Origin: a virus
Length of the DNA stretch: 35,938 bases
IMG/VR virus record: IMGVR_UViG_3300011114_000572
Coordinates: 1-35,938 of that record
Reading direction: 5' to 3' (one strand)
In this document: one piece after another, positions 24,246 through 30,597 of the stretch
Position numbering within the stretch: position 1 is the stretch's first letter
Layout: each line of letters starts with the position of its first letter
The notes under the pieces: generated by a model
Database searches by the model: none
What the model saw: only the letters and a program-made list of their open reading frames with translations
Told to the model about the DNA's origin: nothing
Position numbers and translations under genes: made by a program

Positions 24246-24400
24246 CTATTCCGGCAATCCGCCGGTATCCGGCGTCGCAGCGGTCCTGCGGTATCCATAA
24301 GGTTGCAAGCATACAGACACTCTGATTTCAGGCTCTTAAAACTAACGCGCGCAGGTATCCCTCAGCCCGTTACCTGCGCGCCCTCAACTGGATGGGAAAC
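24246..24400. promoter_or_regulatory. Intergenic control region with GGTATCC repeats and long stem-loop
   Basis: This 155-nt gap separates polymerase and primase-helicase in an otherwise tight operon. It contains three copies of GGTATCC (24264-24270, 24290-24296, 24354-24360) and a perfect 11-bp inverted repeat (GCGCGCAGGTA at 24347-24357, TACCTGCGCGC at 24371-24381, 13-nt loop). There is no T tract after the stem, so it is not a standard terminator. It could be an RNA regulatory structure, a protein-binding site or part of an origin. Confidence 0.6.
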
Positions 24401-26725
24401 ATGGAACTACTTGACTACTTGGTCAGACTGGCACCAGCCGGCGAGACAGCCTTGATTGTTCGGCAGACACCACGCCACGCGGGCGGTGAGGTAAAGTACC
24501 ACGCGGATGGTGCGCCGGTCGCCACCTTCCCGGCCTTCCTGCCGACGCACAAGCGCAAGGATGGCGAGGCCTGGTACATCAACACAGGTTCATTCGTCAT
24601 TGACCGCCTCACGGCGGGCAAACCGTCGGCCAAGAGCGAAAACATCGAGTACGTCCTGTTCATGATGCTGGACGACGTCGGCACCAAGTCCAAGGTTCCG
24701 CCGCTCGATCCGACATGGATCATGGAGACGTCTGAGGGTTCGTTCCAGTGGGGCTATGCGTTCAGCGAGCAGCCGACCAAGGGCGAATTCACTGCGGCCA
24801 TCACGGCCATCGCGGAGGCCGGCTACACGGACCCCGGCGCCACAAACGCGGTGCGCAACTGCCGCCTGCCCGGCAGCGTCAACCTGAAGCGCGGGCGTGA
24901 AGGGTTCAAGGCGCGGCTGGTCGAGTTCCATCCCGGCCGCGAGTACACGTTGGCGGACATCTGCAAGACGCTTAACGTGGTGCCGGGTCCGGCGGACGGT
25001 GCCGGGCTTCCGTCCATCAAGATCAGGGACACCGGCAGCGACACGGTGCTGAAGTGGCTGAACGACAACGCCATGGTGCTGTCCCGCGTCAATAACGAGG
25101 GCTGGTGCGGCGTCGTCTGCCCGAACAGTGCCGAGCATACGGACGGCAACCCGGAGGGCCGCTACTCGCCCGTCAACCGCGCCTTTTGCTGCTATCATGG
25201 GCACTGCCAGCACCTGGACAGTAACGCCTTCCTCGCATGGGTGGCCGAGCAGGGCGGCCCCAAGGTGACGCCCGGCTTCCGCGAGGAGTTGGTGGCCGAG
25301 CGCATGGCGGTGGTGGCTGAGGCATTGAAGCCCAACGACATATTCCGCGACACCGCGTCCGAGATCATCGCCGAAGTGGACCGCAAGGAGGTGGGCCGCC
25401 TTGATAAGGCCGGCTGGTACACGCGCTTCGCCTACGTCGTGTCGGATGACACCTATTTCGATTTGCAGGCCCGCCGTGAGATGTCGCGCGGTGCGTTCAA
25501 CGCGGTGTTTCGCCATGTGTCGTGTAAGAGTATTCACACCGACCGCCGCGTCGAGGCGTCCGTCTGCTACGACGAGAACCGCCAAGCGGCAGGCGCCCGC
25601 GTGCTGGAGGGCGTCACTTACGCCGCCGGCGACAGCGTGCTGGTGTCGCGCGAGGGCGAGGTCTACGGCAACCGCTGGGTTGACGCGCGTCCGGACCTGT
25701 CCGACGTGGCCCCCGGCGACGTCAGCGTGTGGCTGGCCCATGCCGAGCACCTGATACCGGATCAGCAGGAACGCGAACACGTCTTCAACGTCATGGCCTA
25801 CAAGTTGCAAAACCCGCGCGTTAAGATCAACCACGCGATTTTGCACGGCGGCGACGAGGGTTGCGGCAAGGACAGCCTGTGGGCGCCGTTCCTGTGGAGC
25901 GTCTGCGGGCCTAGCCTGCGCAACCGTGGCCTGGTGGACGGTAAGAGCATCAATTCGCGCTGGGGCTATGCCCTAGAGAGCGAAATCATGATCCTGAACG
26001 AGCTAAAGGAACCGGAAGCGTCCGAGCGTCGCGCGCTGGCGAACAGCCTCAAGCCGATCATTGCCGCGCCGCCCGACATGCTGCCGGTCGAGCGCAAGGG
26101 ATTACATCCCTACGACATGGCGAACCGTCTTTTCGTGCTGGCGTTCTCGAACCATTCGGTCCCCATCTCGCTCGAAACGCAGGACCGGCGTTGGTTCTGC
26201 GTCTGGTCGGATGCACCGAAGATGACGGAAGCCGAAGGCAAAGCCTTATGGTCATGGTACGAGGCCGGCGGGATGGCCCGCGTGGCGAAGTGGCTGGCCG
26301 TGCGTGACGTCGCGGCGTTCAGCCCCAAGGCAACGCCCATGTGGACAGAGTACAAGGAACGGCTGATCGAGAACAGCCGCAGCATGGCGGAAAGCTACAT
26401 TGTGGAGCAGATCAACCACCCGTCGATTGAGTTTGCGGCCGGTGTGGTGGCGTCGCCGCTGCATCGCATTTGCAATTCCCTGCAATCCGGCAGCCCGAAT
26501 GGTGCGAAGGTCGTGCCGGCGGCGCTGATCCACGCCTTGAAGGAAGCCGGCTGGATTGACCTCGGCATGATCAAATCGGCCGAGTACCAGACCAAAAAAG
26601 CACTCTGGGCGCGAGAGGATATGGTGCGCAAGTGGAACAAAAGCGAACTCCGGCGCATGGTCGAACAGGCGCCGGAGCAGGGTGTTAAGAAGAATGAACC
26701 GGATTTGAAGCTGGTTAAGAGCTAA
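24401..26725 (+). CDS. Primase-helicase (AEP-like primase plus SF3-type helicase)
   Basis: A protein of about 774 aa. The N-terminal part (VLFMMLDDVGTKSKVPPLDP, SFQWGYAFSEQPTKGEF, AVRNCRLPGSVNLKRG) resembles the RepB/AEP-type primase region. A Cys/His cluster follows (CGVVCPNSAEH, CCYHGHCQH), likely zinc-binding. The C-terminal half is a DUF5906/D5-like SF3 ATPase: VMAYKLQNPRVKINHAILHG, Walker A GGDEGCGKDSL (residues about 480-492), MILNELKEPEASERRALANS and RLFVLAFSNHSVPISLETQD with an arginine-finger-like DRRW. It should unwind and prime phage DNA beside the polymerase. ATG 24401 is preferred; ATG 24392 adds three residues. Confidence 0.88.
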   Translation: MELLDYLVRLAPAGETALIVRQTPRHAGGEVKYHADGAPVATFPAFLPTHKRKDGEAWYINTGSFVIDRLTAGKPSAKSENIEYVLFMMLDDVGTKSKVPPLDPTWIMETSEGSFQWGYAFSEQPTKGEFTAAITAIAEAGYTDPGATNAVRNCRLPGSVNLKRGREGFKARLVEFHPGREYTLADICKTLNVVPGPADGAGLPSIKIRDTGSDTVLKWLNDNAMVLSRVNNEGWCGVVCPNSAEHTDGNPEGRYSPVNRAFCCYHGHCQHLDSNAFLAWVAEQGGPKVTPGFREELVAERMAVVAEALKPNDIFRDTASEIIAEVDRKEVGRLDKAGWYTRFAYVVSDDTYFDLQARREMSRGAFNAVFRHVSCKSIHTDRRVEASVCYDENRQAAGARVLEGVTYAAGDSVLVSREGEVYGNRWVDARPDLSDVAPGDVSVWLAHAEHLIPDQQEREHVFNVMAYKLQNPRVKINHAILHGGDEGCGKDSLWAPFLWSVCGPSLRNRGLVDGKSINSRWGYALESEIMILNELKEPEASERRALANSLKPIIAAPPDMLPVERKGLHPYDMANRLFVLAFSNHSVPISLETQDRRWFCVWSDAPKMTEAEGKALWSWYEAGGMARVAKWLAVRDVAAFSPKATPMWTEYKERLIENSRSMAESYIVEQINHPSIEFAAGVVASPLHRICNSLQSGSPNGAKVVPAALIHALKEAGWIDLGMIKSAEYQTKKALWAREDMVRKWNKSELRRMVEQAPEQGVKKNEPDLKLVKS

Positions 26726-26781
26726 AGGTCAAGCCCTGCCAGCAGCACGGCGGCGATGAGGATAACGATCATCGCCGCCAT
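26722..26781 (-). CDS. Possible 19-aa hydrophobic peptide
   Basis: A tiny ORF reading MAAMIVILIAAVLLAGLDL, almost entirely one hydrophobic helix. It starts within the end of the 26769-26885 gene and ends in the tail of the convergent primase-helicase gene. A membrane peptide coupled to the preceding small membrane gene is possible, but chance cannot be excluded. Confidence 0.3.
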   Translation of the reverse strand: MAAMIVILIAAVLLAGLDL

Positions 26782-26885
26782 TTTTCTGCAATCTCCCGCG
26801 CGAACATGATTAGCAGCGTCCAACCGCCCACTGCGCCGCCGAAGAAAAAGGCGTATTGCAGCCAATGCCAAAGGTTGTTAGGCAT
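26769..26885 (-). CDS. 38-aa membrane protein
   Basis: The product is PNNLWHWLQYAFFFGGAVGG followed by WTLLIMFAREIAEKWRR: one TM helix with a basic cytoplasmic-type end. It overlaps the upstream gene by 8 nt, like other members of this packed minus-strand operon. Function unknown. Confidence 0.6.
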   Translation of the reverse strand: MPNNLWHWLQYAFFFGGAVGGWTLLIMFAREIAEKWRR

Positions 26886-27075
26886 TGCCGTTGACCATGC
26901 CGGCGAGGGCCTGATCCCGCGCTTCAATTTCAATCTGTAACGCGGCAATCAGGGCGTCAATTTCCTCACCATAGCGGAACTTGAGGTCGCGCAACTGGTC
27001 GGCCAGGCTGTCACCCATGACGCGATTGTGAGCGCGTTCCGTTTCGACGTCCGAAATCATCTTTTGCAGGCTCAT
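26878..27075 (-). CDS. Small coiled-coil protein
   Basis: A 65-aa, acidic, fully helical protein (MISDVETERAHNRVMGDSLA, FRYGEEIDALIAALQIEIEA). It is linked to the upstream gene by an ATGA overlap at 27072-27075 and overlaps the next by 8 nt. It has no TM segment. Possibly a small regulatory or adaptor protein; not recognised. Confidence 0.7.
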   Translation of the reverse strand: MSLQKMISDVETERAHNRVMGDSLADQLRDLKFRYGEEIDALIAALQIEIEARDQALAGMVNGNA

Positions 27076-27230
27076 AATTCGATAGTCCTTTCTCTGTTGG
27101 TTAGGCGGGTTCGTACTCTTGGTGGTGACGCTGGCAGCGTCGGCGGAGCAGGCGGCCGCCGTAGCAGCGTGAAGTAGAGGCAGGCAGTGCCCATGAGGGC
27201 GCCGGCGGCAAAGCCTATGAAGAAGTGCAT
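27072..27230 (-). CDS. Small membrane-anchored protein
   Basis: A 52-aa protein with an N-terminal TM helix (HFFIGFAAGALMGTACLYFT) and a Pro/Arg-rich cytoplasmic tail (RRPPAPPTLPASPPRVRTRL). I start it at ATG 27230 because the longer ORF up to 27350 is a frame-shifted reading of the neighbour at 27215-27382. Function unknown. Confidence 0.65.
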   Translation of the reverse strand: MHFFIGFAAGALMGTACLYFTLLRRPPAPPTLPASPPRVRTRLTNRERTIEL

Positions 27231-27382
27231 TCGTCCTCCAATACGGCGCGTATCATGTCCTTTGTCCCGGCCGGCAGCGTGGGCCCGAAATCGCCTAGCA
27301 GCTTGCGCAAGGCGGCGGCCTGTCTTTTGATACGGGCGGCGGCCCACCACTCGCGTTCGTTCTTCGGGAAGTTCGGGTCCAT
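27215..27382 (-). CDS. Small hydrophilic protein
   Basis: A 55-aa product: DPNFPKNEREWWAAARIKRQ, then AALRKLLGDFGPTLPAGTKD and MIRAVLEDECTSS. Good ribosome-binding site (GGAG) about 9 nt upstream. It overlaps the next gene by 16 nt. It looks like a genuine folded helical protein, but no family is recognised. Confidence 0.7.
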   Translation of the reverse strand: MDPNFPKNEREWWAAARIKRQAAALRKLLGDFGPTLPAGTKDMIRAVLEDECTSS

Positions 27383-27388
27383 GATCTG

Positions 27389-27445
27389 CTACTCCAGTGT
27401 AGCGGCAGGCGTGGCTTGATACTCCTTGTTTACTTGGTCACTCAT
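27389..27445 (-). CDS. Possible 18-aa leader-like peptide
   Basis: The ORF encodes MSDQVNKEYQATPAATLE. Its ATG overlaps the end of the 27438-27674 gene and its 3' end supplies the GGAG ribosome-binding site of the next gene. It may be a coupling peptide that passes ribosomes between the two genes; the evidence is positional only. Confidence 0.3.
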   Translation of the reverse strand: MSDQVNKEYQATPAATLE

Positions 27446-27674
27446 CGCTGGCCTCCGTAGGCAGGGGGAGATGTATCGTGTACGGGCCGCTATCAGGCAT
27501 AAACCGTTCAATGTCCTTCCCCGGCCAGGCGTCGAGCGCGGCTGTAATGGCGGCGCGGGCTTCGTCCCTAAAATACCTCGTCCAACGGTCGGGGTTTTTG
27601 TCGAACTCCGCACAATTGTATCGGGCCAATGCGCGCGCGCCCGCTTCCAGCGCCTCGGGTGGTAAGTTAGTCAT
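27438..27674 (-). CDS. Hypothetical 78-aa protein
   Basis: I start it at ATG 27674 (MTNLPPEALEAGARALARYN), which overlaps the upstream stop by 8 nt. The central RWTRYFRDEARAAITAALDA helix followed by an extended C-terminus is a common layout of small phage proteins that resemble Ala-rich helical domains. A longer ORF to 27737 overlaps the upstream gene and is not used. Function unknown. Confidence 0.72.
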   Translation of the reverse strand: MTNLPPEALEAGARALARYNCAEFDKNPDRWTRYFRDEARAAITAALDAWPGKDIERFMPDSGPYTIHLPLPTEASDE

Positions 27675-28044
27675 TGTTTTCCTCCAGTATGGTTTCCACG
27701 CGGTCACGTTCGGCTTTGTATTGGCCGTCGGCGACAAGTTTGCAGAACGTCGTGTAGCTGTGATGCGCCGTCGTGTGGTCCGTCCGGTTCAGGTGCGCCG
27801 CGATCTGGCTCAGCCCCAGGTCGAGCCTGCGCCGGCGCAACTCCCACGCCGCGTGATGGCGAGCCCTGCAATAGCGTTGCTTACGCTGTACGCTCTGCAA
27901 TTGCTCAACCGTCAGGTCGTGCGCAGCCGCGACGGCGGCTAGGATACGCTTGGCCGGGTAGCGGTGCCGGTGTTCGGCGATGCGGGCCTCGTGCGCTTCC
28001 CGTAGGCGTTTGACTTCCGCTTCGATTTGGGTTCTACTCGTCAC
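27667..28044 (-). CDS. Stand-alone DnaA domain IV-like DNA-binding protein
   Basis: A 125-aa protein starting at GTG 28044. The N-terminus is a charged helix (RTQIEAEVKRLREAHEARIA). From about residue 30 it follows the C-terminal domain of bacterial DnaA: KRILAAVAAAHDLTVEQLQS, VQRKQRYCRARHHAAWELRR and LGLSQIAAHLNRTDHTTAHH. The last block corresponds to the DnaA signature GGRDHTTVLHA that reads DnaA boxes. DnaA's AAA+ ATPase (domain III) is absent. It may mark the phage origin, compete with host DnaA or act as a transcription regulator. It sits in the minus-strand operon of small genes. Confidence 0.8.
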   Translation of the reverse strand: MTSRTQIEAEVKRLREAHEARIAEHRHRYPAKRILAAVAAAHDLTVEQLQSVQRKQRYCRARHHAAWELRRRRLDLGLSQIAAHLNRTDHTTAHHSYTTFCKLVADGQYKAERDRVETILEENND

Positions 28045-28210
28045 GTTCCCAGCCTTCCTTGCCCGCCGGAAGCAGATTGCGCCGGCGGGCTTCTTTTGCG
28101 GCGGCCTCCAAGGCCACCGCGTGATTGTTGAGGCGGATCCGGACCGCCGCCATGAAGCGCAGCAGGTCGACGTCATCGAGCCCGGCCACGTTTGCCGCCC
28201 ACTTATCCAT
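28034..28210 (-). CDS. Hypothetical 58-aa helical protein
   Basis: The start is ATG 28210 (MDKWAANVAGLDDVDLLRFM), followed by RIRLNNHAVALEAAAKEARR. It is helical and basic towards the end. It overlaps the DnaA-like gene by 11 nt and the upstream gene by 8 nt. Function unknown. Confidence 0.7.
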   Translation of the reverse strand: MDKWAANVAGLDDVDLLRFMAAVRIRLNNHAVALEAAAKEARRRNLLPAGKEGWERDE

Positions 28211-28445
28211 AGGTCCGGTCCATCTGCCGCTGTAAGGCCGCGCTTTCCTCCCGCCACGATGCGGCGCGTCGTTCCGCGTCCTCCAGTTCTTCAAGCAGGC
28301 GCGCGGCTTGTGTCGCCTCTGTCTCCAGTTGCAGCGCAAGCGCTTCCACTAGGGCAATTGAGATGATACCGACCTTTGCACATTCCAGCGCATGGGAGAC
28401 CAATTCCGCCGGCACCATGTTCAGCATGTCTGTATAGTCGCGCAT
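28203..28445 (-). CDS. Hypothetical 80-aa coiled-coil protein
   Basis: The start ATG 28445 shares one base with the upstream stop (TAATG). The sequence is helical (AELVSHALECAKVGIISIAL) and ends in a strong coiled coil (LQLETEATQAARLLEELEDA, ERRAASWREESAALQRQ). Probably an oligomeric small protein; function unknown. Confidence 0.72.
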   Translation of the reverse strand: MRDYTDMLNMVPAELVSHALECAKVGIISIALVEALALQLETEATQAARLLEELEDAERRAASWREESAALQRQMDRTYG

Positions 28446-28747
28446 TAGTAAGCCTCCGCGTAACGGTCGACGATGCCGTCGTCGGCGAGCATGTCTGTCA
28501 GCTTTTCCTGCAGCCATTCGCGGTCCAGGTCGGCGTAAAGGACGTGGAACAACGGCATATGGCGGCCGACCTTGGTATATATCGGCTTGCCGTCCTTCTT
28601 GCGGGTGAAGTGAAATTCGGTCACGTCCCAATCAATCAAGCCGCGCCGACCGTCTGGCAAATAGTAGTCGATGCGGCATTCGCAGTCCGTTTCGAATAGG
28701 CAGATATCGTCCTTCCAGACTGAAATCGTCGTTTCAATGTACAGCAT
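28445..28747 (-). CDS. Hypothetical 100-aa protein
   Basis: The sequence is beta-rich in the first half (YIETTISVWKDDICLFETDC, RIDYYLPDGRRGLIDWDVTE) and helical in the second (DREWLQEKLTDMLADDGIVD). A clear AGGAGG-type ribosome-binding site precedes the ATG. Function unknown. Confidence 0.75.
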   Translation of the reverse strand: MLYIETTISVWKDDICLFETDCECRIDYYLPDGRRGLIDWDVTEFHFTRKKDGKPIYTKVGRHMPLFHVLYADLDREWLQEKLTDMLADDGIVDRYAEAY

Positions 28748-28756
28748 TGTATCCTC

Positions 28757-28849
28757 CTATGGTGTGATGATGAAGAAAACGAAAACGAAAGCGTAGGATG
28801 CGAGCAACAGCGCCGCGACTTTGGCAAGCTGTAAGGCAAGGTTAAGCAT
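28757..28849 (-). CDS. 30-aa single-TM protein
   Basis: The product begins MLNLALQLAKVAALLLASYA and ends with a very hydrophobic stretch before ITP: one TM helix and almost nothing else. It overlaps the upstream gene by 8 nt and lies just before the 28747 gene's ribosome-binding site. Perhaps a small membrane effector. Confidence 0.55.
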   Translation of the reverse strand: MLNLALQLAKVAALLLASYAFVFVFFIITP

Positions 28850-29081
28850 CGACGGTCTCATAATGCGCGGCAAGCTCGTCGTAGTCGATTGCGTTGAGGT
28901 CCATCATGTCGCGCACAAAGCCAAAACCATCGCCGCGCCCAATGATCTCGTCGAGGTAGTTCTCGACCTCAGCTCGAATAAAGTCCGCCGTGATCTGCAC
29001 GCCGTCCTCCTGCATCATGGTGAAGCTATCGCCGAACCAAATGTTGACGAGCCAAGTTTCGCGGTTCTTCCAGCCGTTCAT
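28842..29081 (-). CDS. Conserved small protein with WKNRETW motif (DUF7249-like)
   Basis: A 79-aa acidic protein. The opening NGWKNRETWLVNIWFGDSFT is a pattern I have seen in a family of small phage and plasmid proteins (DUF7249, label from memory). The rest is helical (ITADFIRAEVENYLDEIIGR) and ends LAAHYETVDA. Function unknown; possibly a modifier of host processes. First gene after the predicted terminator at 29121-29138. Confidence 0.75.
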   Translation of the reverse strand: MNGWKNRETWLVNIWFGDSFTMMQEDGVQITADFIRAEVENYLDEIIGRGDGFGFVRDMMDLNAIDYDELAAHYETVDA

Positions 29082-29120
29082 TGTAGTTTTCCTCTTTGCT
29101 TGTTTGATTGGGGAAAGTAA

Positions 29121-29138
29121 CAGGGGCCGGAGCCCCTG
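29121..29138 (-). terminator. Hairpin terminator after clamp-like gene
   Basis: A perfect 7-bp stem (CAGGGGC/GCCCCTG) with a 4-nt loop lies 7 nt downstream of the minus-strand gene ending at 29146. The following tract on the minus strand (TTACTTT) is only partly T-rich, so termination may be incomplete. Confidence 0.55.
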
Positions 29139-29145
29139 TCAATTA

Positions 29146-29730
29146 TTACTTGACGCTGGCGAGCACGTTGCGCCACTCCGGCACGACGTCGCCGGTGGGC
29201 CGGCGCATGGGCATAAGCACGGCCAGGCAATCGTCACGGCCGGCGAACGTCACGCCGGCGGGATTTGTGGCGGACCATACCTGCAGCTTGAAGCTGCCGA
29301 CGGCGCCACTCAGAATTTTGGACATTTTGCCAATGTCGCCGACATATTCAGGATTGAAATGCGCCAGGTGCGGCGCTTCCTCCGGCGTGGTCGGCGCATA
29401 TGCGGCGCCTTCACCTGCGGGAAGCACGGCGCGCCAGTGCGGAAACGTGCCGTTTACGGGTACGAAAGTAACGCTCCCTAGTGTGTCGCCGTTCAGTTCG
29501 AGCACGATAGCGCGCGGTCCGGCGATCTTAAGCGCGGCTTTCACGCTATCCAAGGGAATGATCACGTCGGCGGCCGGCCGATCGTTAAGCCGCGCCACAA
29601 ACATGCGGTGACCGTCGGTGGTGACCATATGGCCCGACGTGCTCAGGTGCACGCCGCAAAGATAGTAGCGGGTTTGTTCGGTTGACGCGCAAAGCAACGC
29701 GGCCTTAAGCAGATCGGTAGGAATAAGCAT
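29146..29730 (-). CDS. Short sliding-clamp-like protein (DNA polymerase III beta-type, two domains)
   Basis: A 194-aa protein. It aligns by eye with domains II and III of bacterial beta clamps: QTRYYLCGVHLSTSGHMVTT and DGHRMFVARLND resemble the RYYLNG...ATDGHR region. VIIPLDSVKAALKIAG and FVPVNGTFPHWRAVLPAGEG match the G-x-F-P-x-x-R-x-V-L-P region. The C-terminus DCLAVLMPMRR matches the YVVMPMR end. Bacterial clamps are about 366 aa with three domains; domain I is missing. It should raise polymerase processivity. I start it at ATG 29730; the ORF to 29838 is an out-of-frame extension over its neighbour. Confidence 0.78.
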   Translation of the reverse strand: MLIPTDLLKAALLCASTEQTRYYLCGVHLSTSGHMVTTDGHRMFVARLNDRPAADVIIPLDSVKAALKIAGPRAIVLELNGDTLGSVTFVPVNGTFPHWRAVLPAGEGAAYAPTTPEEAPHLAHFNPEYVGDIGKMSKILSGAVGSFKLQVWSATNPAGVTFAGRDDCLAVLMPMRRPTGDVVPEWRNVLASVK

Positions 29731-29746
29731 AGTTTCGTCCTCCAGG

Positions 29747-29929
29747 TTAAAGGTTTTCAGGATTGAACGGACCGGCCGCGACGGCATCGGCCGGGAAGCT
29801 GTGAGCCGGCCGCACCACGAGCATGCGCGCGCCGACACGGTTGAGATTGAACACGGCGTAGGGCATGCCGTTGTCCGTTGCGTCCGCCTTAGCGCGGCTA
29901 ATCAGGGCGTTTAGTAGCGTGTCTACCAT
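29747..29929 (-). CDS. Hypothetical 60-aa protein
   Basis: First gene of the minus-strand operon, with an AGGAT-type ribosome-binding site. The product is VDTLLNALISRAKADATDNG, then MPYAVFNLNRVGARMLVVRP and a short tail: one helix followed by a few strands. It lies 17 nt upstream of the clamp-like gene and is probably co-expressed with it. Not recognised. Confidence 0.7.
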   Translation of the reverse strand: MVDTLLNALISRAKADATDNGMPYAVFNLNRVGARMLVVRPAHSFPADAVAAGPFNPENL

Positions 29930-29961
29930 GTTATCCTCGTTTCGTGTTGCTATGGGGATAA

Positions 29962-29988
29962 CCTATAGACGTTCGCTGCTAATGTCAA
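29962..29988 (-). promoter_or_regulatory. Putative sigma70-like promoter of the minus-strand operon
   Basis: On the minus strand a perfect TTGACA (29988-29983) is followed after 15 nt by TATAGG (29967-29962), about 33 nt before the start codon at 29929. The spacing is short and the -10 imperfect, so it is tentative, but the position suits the start of the 29929-to-26722 operon. Confidence 0.5.
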
Positions 29989-30021
29989 ACATTTCTTTTC
30001 ATCTGAGCGTAAAGCATTATG

Positions 30022-30050
30022 TTGCACGACATGTCCGCTTGTGTTAGGTT
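30022..30050 (+). promoter_or_regulatory. Putative sigma70-like promoter for tiny plus-strand genes
   Basis: TTGCAC (30022-30027) and TAGGTT (30045-30050) are separated by 17 nt and lie about 30 nt upstream of ATG 30081. With the promoter at 29962-29988 they form a divergent pair in a 150-nt intergenic gap. Confidence 0.45.
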
Positions 30051-30080
30051 TTCCCCACAACATAACAGGAGGAGGACAAC

Positions 30081-30206
30081 ATGCGCCCCAATATGCAGCA
30101 TCTCTTAGGGCTCACAAACAAGCCGATTGTATTCCATGCGCAAACCTGGCCGACACCAGTGGATATCCCGTACGTTCCCGCAACATCAAAGATGGAAGGC
30201 AAGTAA
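30081..30206 (+). CDS. 41-aa hypothetical protein
   Basis: A very strong ribosome-binding site (AGGAGGAGG, 30068-30076) precedes ATG 30081. The product starts MRPNMQHLLGLTNKPIVFHA and continues QTWPTPVDIPYVPATSKMEG. It is Pro-rich with no TM segment. The strong ribosome-binding site and divergent promoter position suggest abundant early expression, as for host-takeover peptides, but the function is unknown. Confidence 0.65.
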   Translation: MRPNMQHLLGLTNKPIVFHAQTWPTPVDIPYVPATSKMEGK

Positions 30207-30207
30207 G

Positions 30208-30321
30208 ATGTCTTACGAATTGCTTCTTGTTCTTGTGTTCGACAAACTGGACGACGAGTATATGCCTGGCCGTCACGCGGGCTTCACGGGCGCGCAAACG
30301 CTTTCCGATTTCATGGATTGA
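30208..30321 (+). CDS. 37-aa hypothetical protein
   Basis: It begins 1 nt after the previous stop. The product is SYELLLVLVFDKLDDEYMPG then RHAGFTGAQTLSDFMD. The N-terminal hydrophobic stretch is short (LLLVLVF). It is followed by a palindrome and a terminator, so the two tiny genes form a complete two-gene transcription unit. Confidence 0.6.
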   Translation: MSYELLLVLVFDKLDDEYMPGRHAGFTGAQTLSDFMD

Positions 30322-30339
30322 CGCCGATTTTTAGACGTG

Positions 30340-30357
30340 CTACGGCTTAAGCCGTAG
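30340..30357. repeat. 18-bp perfect palindrome
   Basis: CTACGGCTTAAGCCGTAG reads identically on both strands. It lies between the last tiny gene and the terminator at 30364. It may be a protein-binding site or a short hairpin aiding termination. Confidence 0.7.
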
Positions 30358-30363
30358 TTGATC

Positions 30364-30394
30364 AACCCCGCCCTAATCCGGCGGGGTTATTTTA
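30364..30394 (+). terminator. Rho-independent terminator
   Basis: A perfect 9-bp stem (AACCCCGCC/GGCGGGGTT) with a 7-nt loop is followed by ATTTTA. It closes the 30081-30321 unit and insulates the repeat region to its right. Confidence 0.85.
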
Positions 30395-30402
30395 TGGGTA
30401 AC

Positions 30403-30426
30403 GTTTGGGGTTATGTTTGGGGTTAT
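30403..30426 (+). repeat. Tandem 12-bp repeat (two copies)
   Basis: GTTTGGGGTTAT occurs twice back to back (30403-30414 and 30415-30426). It shares the GGGTTAT core with the 30461-30478 repeats. Confidence 0.85.
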
Positions 30427-30460
30427 GGCGACGTGGCCGAAACGCAATAACGACAGCCAT

Positions 30461-30478
30461 ATGGGTTATATGGGTTAT
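30461..30478 (+). repeat. Tandem 9-bp repeat (two copies)
   Basis: ATGGGTTAT occurs twice back to back (30461-30469 and 30470-30478). With the pair at 30403-30426 there are four GGGTTAT cores within 76 bp, which resembles iterons. Confidence 0.85.
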
Positions 30479-30570
30479 GTTAATCCTATATATTTTCGAG
30501 CGTTATATTCTGTATATGTAGGGGCGTGGCGGTGTGTCGCGCCGTTGCACGGGAGCGATTAAAAAGGGAC

Positions 30571-30597
30571 TGCCCAAACTGCCCATACTGCCCATCC
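30571..30597 (+). repeat. Three tandem 9-mers TGCCCANNC
   Basis: TGCCCAAAC, TGCCCATAC and TGCCCATCC follow each other without gaps. A further GCCCCA pair lies at 30680-30697. They are candidate binding sites for a repeat-recognising protein. Confidence 0.75.

Noticed and set aside
24590-25846. Long antisense ORF (418 aa) opposite the primase-helicase
   Set aside because: It is His/Val/Arg-rich, typical of a shadow frame of a GC-rich gene; no start signals and no recognisable domain. The sense gene has clear helicase motifs.
28203-28211. DnaA box (TTATCCATA) near the DnaA-like gene
   Set aside because: A single near-match inside coding sequence is expected by chance, and no cluster was seen.
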